Shown in pieces: positions 1-7,738 of a stretch of 64,000 nucleotides of DNA. Under the pieces are notes generated by a model. That model had not been told where the DNA came from. It worked only from the letters and a program-made list of their open reading frames with translations, and ran no database searches. Each line of letters opens with the position of its first letter. Within the stretch, counting starts at the first letter, position 1. The stretch comes from Chitinophaga arvensicola (GTDB taxonomy: Bacteria; Bacteroidota; Bacteroidia; Chitinophagales; Chitinophagaceae), in contig NZ_FOJG01000002.1 of assembly GCF_900110835.1 (NCBI RefSeq), forward strand, positions 2,634,556-2,698,555. Reading direction: 5' to 3'. Made by a program: the position numbers and the translations under genes.

Positions 1-1300
1 TGAGCAGTACTTCTGTGTACCGGAGTATGATCCAGTCGTGGCTGGTATTGCTATACTGCGTGGCATTTTCAAAGTTGCCCATGAACTTGCGCATATAGTA
101 AGATGTCTGCGTGCCTGGTTCAGCACCACCCGGGCGGTGCTGGCCACCCTGAAACGTTTGTAGATCCGTATTCAGCCAGTGTGATCCATTATAGAGGATA
201 CTCATGGCGAGACGTGGATCGCGGCGGGCATAAGGATCATTGGAATTATAACCAGAAGTCGCATCTGTTATAGGTACCCCCGTATTAGTGGGAAAAGCAT
301 CTACCAGTTCCTGCGTAGGATTGGTACGGCCTCTTGCTACCTGTGCAAAACCTACAGGGCCATTGGTGCTTTCTATATCGGTGTTATTCCCACCCTGGCG
401 GAAGAAAATAACTTCCTTATTGTTCTGGGTAATAAATACATCCTTGAAATTGGAAAGCAACCCGAATGTTTTTTCATTGATCAGGTCGCGGGCCGCCGTA
501 GCTGCCAGTTGCCAGCGCGATTTATCGTAGCTGGCGTAACCTGTGAGTGCATTGTTGGCGTCGATGTTCTGTCCGTTGAACAAAGGACTGGCTGCATATA
601 ACAACACCCGTGCTTTCAGGGCCAGGGCAGCGCCTCTGGTAGCGCGATGACTGTTCAGTTCCGGCGCGGCTACAGGATTGGGACGCAGACTATCTTTGAT
701 AGCATCGCATTCTTTCACGATATACGAAACACAATCTGCAAAAGAGCTACGGGGGATTTGAACATCATCTCCCAATTCCCTTACCTTATCTCCCATCAGC
801 GGAACACCGCCGTAACGTTTCAGCAGTTCGAAATAGAACAGCGCCCTGATAAAACGCGCTTCTGCTTTCCAGGCGTAACGAATAGATGCCCCGTTGGGTA
901 GTTTTTCCTTTACAGGCGACACATCAATATTGGATACAAAAAGGCTGGCAGCGCGGATCGCACTGTAGCAACTGTTCCAGGGCGATTCGTCGCCGATAGT
1001 AGCGTAGGAAGAATAGGCGCCGGTAGCCAGTTGCGATACGGCAGAAGTACCCACGAGGCCGGAGATAGCATCATCTGATGCGGCATCCAGCAGATCGCCG
1101 CCCACACGGTTATAACCACCGGGTAATTTTGCGTAAATGTTATTGAGAAATTTATTGGCGTAAGTACCCAATGAATCATCCTGATCGAATACATATTCAA
1201 TGGTTACTTTTTCAAGCGGAATAACTTCATAGTCTTTCCGGCAGCTGATGATCACGGTCATGCAGCCGGCTAAGAAAAACAATATGCGGAAATGTTTCAT
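1..1300 (-). CDS. SusD/RagB-type glycan-binding lipoprotein (3' end outside window)
   Basis: This reading frame starts at ATG 1300 and stays open to the window edge, giving about 433 residues without a stop. The N-terminus (MKHFRILFFLAGCMTVIISC) is a lipoprotein signal ending in a lipobox Cys. Typical SusD/RagB blocks follow: ARFIRALFYFELLKRYGG, GAALALKARVLLYAASPLFN, NPTQELVDAFP, DPYARRDPRLAMSIL, and WIILRYTEVLL at the edge. SusD proteins sit on the outer membrane and act as the lid that delivers glycan to the SusC channel. The gene lies 22 bases after the SusC stop, so the two are a canonical SusC-SusD pair. It closely resembles the SusD at 5839-7548 and is less like the one at 13912-15396. 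Family assignment is firm; the ligand is not known. Confidence 0.93.
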   Translation of the reverse strand, partial: MKHFRILFFLAGCMTVIISCRKDYEVIPLEKVTIEYVFDQDDSLGTYANKFLNNIYAKLPGGYNRVGGDLLDAASDDAISGLVGTSAVSQLATGAYSSYATIGDESPWNSCYSAIRAASLFVSNIDVSPVKEKLPNGASIRYAWKAEARFIRALFYFELLKRYGGVPLMGDKVRELGDDVQIPRSSFADCVSYIVKECDAIKDSLRPNPVAAPELNSHRATRGAALALKARVLLYAASPLFNGQNIDANNALTGYASYDKSRWQLAATAARDLINEKTFGLLSNFKDVFITQNNKEVIFFRQGGNNTDIESTNGPVGFAQVARGRTNPTQELVDAFPTNTGVPITDATSGYNSNDPYARRDPRLAMSILYNGSHWLNTDLQTFQGGQHRPGGAEPGTQTSYYMRKFMGNFENATQYSNTSHDWIILRYTEVLL

Positions 1301-1322
1301 GATGCGATGTTTAGATGGCTGA

Positions 1323-4300
1323 CTAGAATTTTATGTTGATACCGGTGTTCAGTACCCGCTGAATGGGATAGGCCCCCACTCCTACTTCGGGGTCAACGAA
1401 ATCATATGCAGCGTGTGTAAACAGATTCTGTGCATTGGCAAACACCTTTACGCTGCCGAGCCGTACACGGCTGGTCCAGCTATAAGGGAGATTATACGCC
1501 ACATTAATGTTTTTCAGGCGGAAATAATTGCCATTGCGCACCCAGAAAGAAGAAGACATCTTGTTATAGGTGTGATTGGCATCGGCGGTGAGACGCGGAT
1601 AAGTAGCGGTATTCGCCGTTTCCGGTGTCCAGCGGCCGGTGATCTGCTGATAAGCCTGACCGTAAGTAAAGTTGAGGAACTGGAAACCTGCTTCCGTAGC
1701 GAAATTGGCGACATAGTTCACACGATTGGCCACACCCTGCAACAGCACACTGGCTTCAATTCCTTTCCAGGAAAAACCAAAATTAACACCATAGTAGATG
1801 CGTGGTTTGTAAGTGCCAATGGGCGCCTCATCGAATTGATTGATCACACCGTCGCCGTTCAGATCTTTATAACGGATGTCGCCTGCCTGTGGTTTGTAAC
1901 CCGCGATGGTAGCACTACCTGCGGCTTCTTCAGCAGATTGGAAAAATCCATCTGCCACATACCCGAAGCGCATACCGATAGGCTGACCTGTTCTTTTATT
2001 CCATTCGTAATCGCGGCGCTGTTCATCCATAAATATCGCCTTTGTACCTTCTATGTTGCCATTGGCGGTAATGAAATAACTGAGCTGTTTAACGCGCCCC
2101 TGGTAAGTAACGGAGAGTTCCCCGCCCTGGTACAGGTTAATACCGATATTCTCCGGCGGATAAGCAGCACCGGAAAGTGCAATACTTTTTCCACGGATCT
2201 GTAACAGATTTTCGTAACGATCATGGTAATAATCGCCCGTGATCTGCACTTTGTTGTTGAACAGGGAAATGTCCATGCCCACATCCAGCTTACGTGCGGT
2301 TTCCCAGGAGATATTCACATTGGCCAGTCCATTTTCCTGGAAACCGGATGCCGGTGAGCGTGTAGTACCCTGAGAGTAGATACCGCCGCCAACGCCGTTG
2401 TTTTCGCTGAAATCCTGGCGCCAGATGTAGTAACCTGAATTATCGATACCATTGCCGGTGTGTGCGTAGGTACCGCGCAGTTTCAACTGGTTCAGCCAAT
2501 TGCTGCTTCCTTTAAGAAAATTTTCCTGCGCCAGATCCCAGCCAATACCACCGGCGAAGAAAGTGCCGTATTGTTTACCTGGTATGTAACGATTATAGCC
2601 ACTTCTGTTAATAGCACCTTCTATGAAATATTTATCAGCATAGTTATAGGCAACTTTACCGGAAAGATTGGTAGATTTTCCGGGCAGGTCATAATTGAAG
2701 ATGGTTTGCCTGGTATCTGCCAGTACTACGGCATTCAGTCCATGGCGGCCAAATTGCCGGTCGTAGTTCAGCGAAGCCTGTCCGAAGAAATACTGGGCAT
2801 TAAAAACAGAAATAAAATCGTTTTTCTGCGCTACTGCATTGCCATATTTTGTATACAGGGTATCTTCCGGCGTAATCGTCATCCTGTAAACGAGGTCATT
2901 CTTACTGCGGTCTACCGCGTTGGCAGATTGTATGGACAGGTTGCCTTTTGCTTTAACAGACAACCCGGGGATCCAGTCGCCCAGGTTGTAGCGCAGGTCT
3001 ACATTGGCCATTACATCTTTGCTGTTATCCTGTATATAGCCACTGTTGATGGTTTGCGACAGCAGGTTGCTGGTGAGGTTATTGGTACCGCCCCAACTGC
3101 CATTTGCATTATAAACAGGATAAGCACCGTTTGGCGTGGCCAACAGGTTATTCAGGATGTTGTTGGTACCTGCTCCGGGCTGTGTACCTTCCTGGAGGCG
3201 GCCAAATAGCTGCATCCCTACATTGAGGTTGCTGGTAACGTCGATGTTCACATCGGTATTGATCAGGTAGCGTTTCAATCCGGCATTGGTGTTGTACTTG
3301 CTGCCGGGTGCAGTGTTGAACATGCCCTGCTGATCGGTATAGTTAAGTGATACGGAATAACGGGCTACATTGCCACCACCGTTCACATTCAGGTTGTAGC
3401 GCGACATCGGGGCGTTATCACGCAGCACGGCATCGCACCAGTTTACATCCGGGTTAGTGAATGGTTTTGTATGATCGCGGTAAGCAAGGAAATCGGCTTC
3501 TTTGTACAAAGGCGCTTTACCATCATTTTGCAGCGCTTCGTTGAGCAGGTAAGCATATTGCCAGGAAGGCAAGGGCTTTGGCAGACTAAGGGATTGCTGC
3601 ACGCCTGTTTGCGCCGTAAACGATACCCGTGGTTTACCGGCACGGGCCCGTTTGGTAGTGACCAGCAATACGCCACGGGAGCTGCGTTGTCCGAGCATGA
3701 TGGTAGAAAGACCATCTTTCAGCACAGAAATAGACTCAATATTTTCCGGATCAATGGAGAATACATCGCGTTGGATCCCATCAATGATCGTAACGGGCAC
3801 CTGTCCACGCAATGATAAATTCATTTCGGTATTATCATTGGGCTCAGAGGCGCCTGGTTTGGGAATATTACCAATAAAGATATCCACGTCGAAATTATTG
3901 CCGGTACCTGGGTTCCGGAAACCGCTCACCTGCTGCGTATACAAGCCCGCAAGCCTGCCTGGCAAAGCGTATGCATACAGGGTAGATGGCGTAGTGCTCA
4001 GCTGATTCGTATATACGGTAGCGATAGACCCGACGGAGCTTTTAGGTGATGCTTCTCCATACAGTACGGGGATGCGTTGCGGCAAAGGGATAAATGTTTC
4101 TTCCATCCGTAACGTCAGTGCAGTGGTATCCCCGAGCTGCTGGGCAATAGTTTTGTAACCTGGATATTGTACCAGCAAGGTGCTGTTTTTTGCGGCGCGG
4201 ATAGTGAAGCCGCCATTAGCATTGGTACTGGTGCTGTCGCCGGTGTTTTTGATGAAGATGGCAGCGCCTGCGAGGGGCTGACCATAATTATCTATCAGCC

Positions 4301-4403
4301 TGCCGGTGACGGTACCGGTTTGCTGTGCCTGCACGTTTCCACAAAGTGCGAATACCAGACAGGCAAGGGCTGGGATATATTTATGAAGGTAGCTGTGAGT
4401 CAT
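1323..4403 (-). CDS. SusC/RagA-type TonB-dependent outer-membrane transporter
   Basis: The product is about 1,026 residues. It has a signal peptide ending near NVQAQ, a carboxypeptidase-regulatory-like beta-sandwich at about 28-110, a TonB plug at about 125-255 (VTIIDGIQRDVFSIDPENIE, LKDGLSTIMLGQRSSRGVLL) and a 22-strand-type barrel. The C-terminus ends in the aromatic residue typical of outer-membrane proteins (NINIKF-like, here GINIKF). It lacks the STN domain carried by the other SusC in this locus, so it is probably not a direct sigma/anti-sigma transducer. The role is energised import of a bound oligosaccharide with the SusD at 1-1300. ATG 4403 lies 2 bases after the DUF4961 stop; an in-frame ATG at 4415 overlaps that stop and is also possible. 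Substrate is inferred only from neighbouring mannosidases. Confidence 0.95.
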   Translation of the reverse strand: MTHSYLHKYIPALACLVFALCGNVQAQQTGTVTGRLIDNYGQPLAGAAIFIKNTGDSTSTNANGGFTIRAAKNSTLLVQYPGYKTIAQQLGDTTALTLRMEETFIPLPQRIPVLYGEASPKSSVGSIATVYTNQLSTTPSTLYAYALPGRLAGLYTQQVSGFRNPGTGNNFDVDIFIGNIPKPGASEPNDNTEMNLSLRGQVPVTIIDGIQRDVFSIDPENIESISVLKDGLSTIMLGQRSSRGVLLVTTKRARAGKPRVSFTAQTGVQQSLSLPKPLPSWQYAYLLNEALQNDGKAPLYKEADFLAYRDHTKPFTNPDVNWCDAVLRDNAPMSRYNLNVNGGGNVARYSVSLNYTDQQGMFNTAPGSKYNTNAGLKRYLINTDVNIDVTSNLNVGMQLFGRLQEGTQPGAGTNNILNNLLATPNGAYPVYNANGSWGGTNNLTSNLLSQTINSGYIQDNSKDVMANVDLRYNLGDWIPGLSVKAKGNLSIQSANAVDRSKNDLVYRMTITPEDTLYTKYGNAVAQKNDFISVFNAQYFFGQASLNYDRQFGRHGLNAVVLADTRQTIFNYDLPGKSTNLSGKVAYNYADKYFIEGAINRSGYNRYIPGKQYGTFFAGGIGWDLAQENFLKGSSNWLNQLKLRGTYAHTGNGIDNSGYYIWRQDFSENNGVGGGIYSQGTTRSPASGFQENGLANVNISWETARKLDVGMDISLFNNKVQITGDYYHDRYENLLQIRGKSIALSGAAYPPENIGINLYQGGELSVTYQGRVKQLSYFITANGNIEGTKAIFMDEQRRDYEWNKRTGQPIGMRFGYVADGFFQSAEEAAGSATIAGYKPQAGDIRYKDLNGDGVINQFDEAPIGTYKPRIYYGVNFGFSWKGIEASVLLQGVANRVNYVANFATEAGFQFLNFTYGQAYQQITGRWTPETANTATYPRLTADANHTYNKMSSSFWVRNGNYFRLKNINVAYNLPYSWTSRVRLGSVKVFANAQNLFTHAAYDFVDPEVGVGAYPIQRVLNTGINIKF

Positions 4404-4405
4404 TG

Positions 4406-5368
4406 TTATTGACATTTAAAAGTGTACACGAAAGGGGCGCTGGTATTGCCGAATCCTACTTTCACGGTGCCGGTGGCATCTGTAAAAAAGTATTCGATCT
4501 TCGTCAGGGTCTGACCATCCTGCATTTTGAAATATGCGCGAGGCCAGATGGTGATCGCCGATTTTTTACCGGTGTAACTTTTCAGTTTGGAATCATCTGT
4601 TTGTACGCAGGCATCGAGTACCTGCCCATCGTTGGTATATCCTTTTGCACAGAAATAAATATTGCCTACGCCATTAAGTGCGGTGGGCACTACTTCCGGA
4701 TCGAAACTCAATGTCAGGAAATCATTGTCGGTGGCTACGCCCGGGGTGATGGCACTAAGTTGTGGATTACAGAAATCGATAACATCTCCCTGTCCGCCGG
4801 TAATGGAGAAGCAATCTTTAAACTGACATTTATATACGTTGTTGGCACCGAAAACATCACTAAGGCCTTCGCTGCTGGTACCGAGAAAGTAGCCTGTTTT
4901 AAACTGTATATTTTCCGGACCTGGTTTGATGACCATTGTTACATCGATCTTGTCTTTCACTCCCTGTGGCACGTTGTAGGCCTGTTCTGTCCAGAACACT
5001 ACCCATTCGAGATCGTCTGTCATATAGTTGCCGCCCATGCCAAACCGGTTTTTCAGTGCAGCGGGCCAGGTCAGCCCCCCGCCTGCGTTAACGGAAGCAG
5101 GTACCGGCACCATTTTGCCGTTGCCGTATGAGGTAGTGGTATAGGTAATTTTAGCACTGGCGGCAGCGGCCCAGCTTTTCGGAGCCAGGAAACCGATGAT
5201 CAGGCGGACATTGCTTCGTCCGCCATCTGCTACATCCAGGCGATTGTGCATGGTGATGGTCATTTCCTCACCGGCTTTGGCACTGGAGGGCTGGTCTACC
5301 CCGTCGAGGAATACGCAGCCTGCCAGCAGCAGCAGGAACAGGATAATACCGTATGTATAATTTTTCAT
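4406..5368 (-). CDS. DUF4961 surface lipoprotein
   Basis: This 320-residue protein has a lipoprotein signal (LFLLLLAGC) and the features I associate with DUF4961: an AGEEMTITMHNRLDV-type beta-strand, GFLAPKSW, LKNRFGMGGN, DDLEWVVFW, KTGYFLG and a C-terminal section with FCNPQLSAITPG and YFKMQDGQTLTKIEYFFTD. The fold is probably a set of beta-sandwich domains, comparable in role to the SusE/SusF surface glycan-binding proteins. In Bacteroidota loci, DUF4961 usually travels with DUF5004 behind a SusC-SusD pair; here the DUF5004 gene lies 21 bases upstream and a SusD precedes that. Glycan binding is an inference from context, since no binding residues can be named. Confidence 0.82.
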   Translation of the reverse strand: MKNYTYGIILFLLLLAGCVFLDGVDQPSSAKAGEEMTITMHNRLDVADGGRSNVRLIIGFLAPKSWAAAASAKITYTTTSYGNGKMVPVPASVNAGGGLTWPAALKNRFGMGGNYMTDDLEWVVFWTEQAYNVPQGVKDKIDVTMVIKPGPENIQFKTGYFLGTSSEGLSDVFGANNVYKCQFKDCFSITGGQGDVIDFCNPQLSAITPGVATDNDFLTLSFDPEVVPTALNGVGNIYFCAKGYTNDGQVLDACVQTDDSKLKSYTGKKSAITIWPRAYFKMQDGQTLTKIEYFFTDATGTVKVGFGNTSAPFVYTFKCQ

Positions 5369-5389
5369 AACGTATTGAATTATGTTGGA

Positions 5390-5827
5390 TCAGGGATTCA
5401 GTCTTTCCAGCGTGTAGTCGTATGTGTTAGCAGTACAACCCGGGCTGAAGGTGAAATTCATATTGCGTTTTCCATTCACATTCGGGTAAGTGAAAGTGGT
5501 ACTCACCGGAGCGTTGGCGCCTGTTTGGCGGAAGTTGATCCGGAAAGGATATTTTGGATCATCCAGTGCGTAACTGCCGTTTTTGCTGACCACAAAAGGC
5601 AGCGGGTTTTGTATGGTGTATTGCAGATCGGTGGTGAAGCGGATCCTGAACCTGGTGAAGTCGGCCAGGGTGGTGATATCCACGCCATTACGTACCGCTT
5701 TAACGATACGCCATTCGCCGGCAATATCTTTCACCGGTTCTGGTACCAGTACATCGTTGCGATGGCAGGCATTGATCAGGAGTGCCAGGAGTGGCAGCAG
5801 TAAAAATATCCGTAGTGTTGGTTTCAT
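5390..5827 (-). CDS. DUF5004 lipocalin-like lipoprotein
   Basis: This 145-residue protein has a lipoprotein signal (LLPLLALLINAC) followed by a short linker and a small beta-rich domain starting IAGEWRIVKAVRNG. The GxW start and alternating hydrophobic strands (TRFRIRFTTDLQYTIQ, GSYALDDPKYPFRINF) are lipocalin-like and match DUF5004. It sits between SusD (11 bases upstream) and DUF4961 (21 bases downstream) in one operon. Partner families suggest an accessory surface or periplasmic component of glycan capture. No enzymatic residues are visible. Confidence 0.75.
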   Translation of the reverse strand: MKPTLRIFLLLPLLALLINACHRNDVLVPEPVKDIAGEWRIVKAVRNGVDITTLADFTRFRIRFTTDLQYTIQNPLPFVVSKNGSYALDDPKYPFRINFRQTGANAPVSTTFTYPNVNGKRNMNFTFSPGCTANTYDYTLERLNP

Positions 5828-5838
5828 GTGATTACTTT

Positions 5839-7548
5839 TTACCAGGATGGATTTTGTTTTAACTCAGGCGATTTAGCGGTTTCACCCTGTGGGATGGCCC
5901 AGAGATACATCGCGTCGCGGAAATTATGTTTGCGTACCGGGAAGGTGGTATAGGTGACAGTACCGCCATTTCGTTTTACTTCCATGCCGGTCATCTGTTT
6001 ATTTTCCGTTTGTGCGGCTATTTTCCATCTTCTTACATCCCAGAAGCGGTGTCCTTCAAAAGCCAGTTCTATTCTTCTTTCTGCATGGATGGTTTCACGC
6101 ATCTGGTCTTTTGTGAGTGCCGCCGGTAGTTCATAGGGAGATAGCCCTGCACGCTTGCGTACCAGTTCTACGGCCTTATACACTTCCTGCACCGGGCCTG
6201 CATATTCGTTTTGTGCTTCGGCGTAGTTGAGCAGTATTTCTGCGTATCGCATCAGTGGGAAACAGCGCTGGGAACCGTGGATGTAGTTGGCGGCGATATT
6301 TTCATCCAGCATTTTATTGGTGTAGTAACCGGTAGGCGTGCCTGCGTGTACGGCATCCTGGCTGGCACCTTTGCCATCGGGGCCGAGGTAAATATTGACA
6401 GGTTCTTTCAAACCGGTATTTTGTATCAGCAGGGTTTGATCGCGGATCACGGAGTATGCGAGGCGGGGATCCCTGTTTTTGTAGGGATCGGCGGCGTTGT
6501 AGCCGGACGCCGGATCAGTGATGACTAAACCGTTGGCCATCGGGAACGCATCTACGAATTCCTGGTAGGGAAATCCGCCCTTTGCGCCATTGCGGGATGG
6601 CGGCTGCCAGGCAGTTTCCAGTTCCCGGTTGCCTCCCTGCATTTTTGCCAGGATGTATTCGGTGTTTACCCGCAGGGTAAATACTTTATAGAAACCATAT
6701 CCGGGAGCAGTGGTATTATCTTCGTTCAGGGAATAAGCGGCGGTGTTCATTACGGCTAATGCTGCGTCGGCAGCCAGTTTCCAGCGTTCCGGCAGTTTGT
6801 CCGGGTAACCGGTCACGGCGTCGCCGGGTACGATGCCGTTACCATTAAACAGCGGGCTGGCGGCGAAGAGCAATACTCTTGCCTTAAGAGCGAGGGCGGC
6901 GCCTCCGCTGGCACGGCCATAGTCTTCCCTGATCCTTACCAGTGGCAGCGCGGCAGCTGCTGCCTCGCATTCAGACACGATGTAGTCTACGCATTCCTTA
7001 TAGGAATTACGCACGGCGGGGATCTTATCTTCCACCCGATACACCGAATCATTGAGAATAGGAATACCGCCATAATGTTTGAGCAGGTCGGCATAATACC
7101 ATGCGCGGAGAAAGCGTGCTTCTGCCGCCATCACATTACGGATATACGATGGAATGGGTGATCCGGGCAGGTGTTTCAGCAGCTGGTTTACCTTGCGGAT
7201 ATTGGTATACGGCGTGTTCCACGCATCGGCGCTGATGATGGAGGGATTGACGGTACCGGTGGCAAACTGGACGGAGGTGGTGACGGTAGCAGATTTCTGT
7301 GGTTCTGCTTCATCGCAGGCAGCATCAAGTCCGCCGTTTTCGAAGCGGGTGGCGTTTTCCGCAAAACCGATGTCGAGGTAAATGTTGGTGAGGAAGGCGA
7401 CTGTACGGGCACTATCGGCAAATACCGTTTGCTCGTTCAGGTTAGTCGTTTCCGTCTGATCCAGGAAATTCTTCTTACCACAGGAAGCGAGGGTAAGTAT
7501 TCCAATGCACAGGCATACAGGAGCAGCGAACGTAGATTTCATTTTCAT
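5839..7548 (-). CDS. SusD/RagB-type glycan-binding lipoprotein
   Basis: The product is about 569 residues with a lipoprotein signal (CIGILTLASC) followed by GKKNFLDQTETT. SusD blocks include EARFLRAWYYADLLKHYGG, GGAALALKARVLLFAASPLF, YQEFVDAFPMANG, DPYKNRDPRLAYSVI, PLMRYAEILLNYAEAQNEYA and a C-terminal HAERRIELAFEGHRFWDVRR. It is a clear paralogue of the SusD at 1-1300. No SusC gene precedes it: the upstream neighbour is a GH92 gene after a 190-base gap. It therefore either works with the SusC at 1323-4403 or has lost its own partner. ATG 7548 gives the best signal peptide; in-frame ATGs also exist at 7569 and 7542. Confidence 0.94.
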   Translation of the reverse strand: MKMKSTFAAPVCLCIGILTLASCGKKNFLDQTETTNLNEQTVFADSARTVAFLTNIYLDIGFAENATRFENGGLDAACDEAEPQKSATVTTSVQFATGTVNPSIISADAWNTPYTNIRKVNQLLKHLPGSPIPSYIRNVMAAEARFLRAWYYADLLKHYGGIPILNDSVYRVEDKIPAVRNSYKECVDYIVSECEAAAAALPLVRIREDYGRASGGAALALKARVLLFAASPLFNGNGIVPGDAVTGYPDKLPERWKLAADAALAVMNTAAYSLNEDNTTAPGYGFYKVFTLRVNTEYILAKMQGGNRELETAWQPPSRNGAKGGFPYQEFVDAFPMANGLVITDPASGYNAADPYKNRDPRLAYSVIRDQTLLIQNTGLKEPVNIYLGPDGKGASQDAVHAGTPTGYYTNKMLDENIAANYIHGSQRCFPLMRYAEILLNYAEAQNEYAGPVQEVYKAVELVRKRAGLSPYELPAALTKDQMRETIHAERRIELAFEGHRFWDVRRWKIAAQTENKQMTGMEVKRNGGTVTYTTFPVRKHNFRDAMYLWAIPQGETAKSPELKQNPSW

Positions 7549-7609
7549 AACGTTAATACGTGTTAGCATCCAGCTTTTGGTGATAAAATTTTACATACGT
7601 GGCATAACA

Positions 7610-7655
7610 GGGCCCGTCTGTAAAAGCAGCGTTTTACAGTGGCCCGTGATACGGG
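7610..7655 (-). other. Tandem overlapping hairpins upstream of SusD operon
   Basis: An 8-base perfect inverted repeat (CTGTAAAA at 7618-7625, TTTTACAG at 7632-7639, 6-base loop) is extended by GGGCC at 7610-7614 pairing with GGCCC at 7641-7645. A second hairpin, CCCGT-GAT-ACGGG at 7643-7655, shares bases 7643-7645 with the first, so the outer stem of one competes with the other. It lies in the presumed leader of the SusD-DUF5004-DUF4961-SusC-SusD transcript. It could be an attenuator, a processing signal or a symmetric protein site. No T-run follows on the minus strand, so it is not a plain terminator there. Confidence 0.45.
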
Positions 7656-7698
7656 AATTTTTTGTTTTGATCGGTTACTGTTTGTCTCTATGATATGA

Positions 7699-7725
7699 CA
7701 CCTTAAAAAAGCAGTACCGCCATCC
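7699..7725 (-). promoter_or_regulatory. Bipartite locus motif, copy 1 (candidate ECF promoter)
   Basis: On the minus strand this reads ATGGCGGTA, 12 bases, GGTGTC. The same arrangement with the same spacing occurs at 19780-19806 and 22821-22847. This copy is just after the GH92 stop and about 150 bases before the SusD start. Conservation of two blocks with fixed spacing in gene-start positions suggests a promoter or operator; the sigma factor encoded at 19806-20438 is the obvious candidate reader, but that is inference. Confidence 0.5.
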
Positions 7726-7738
7726 CTTTATTAATTTT

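Noticed and set aside
1413..3209. Plus-strand open frames opposite SusC
   Set aside because: Antisense shadows of a firmly identified SusC gene; no recognisable protein features.
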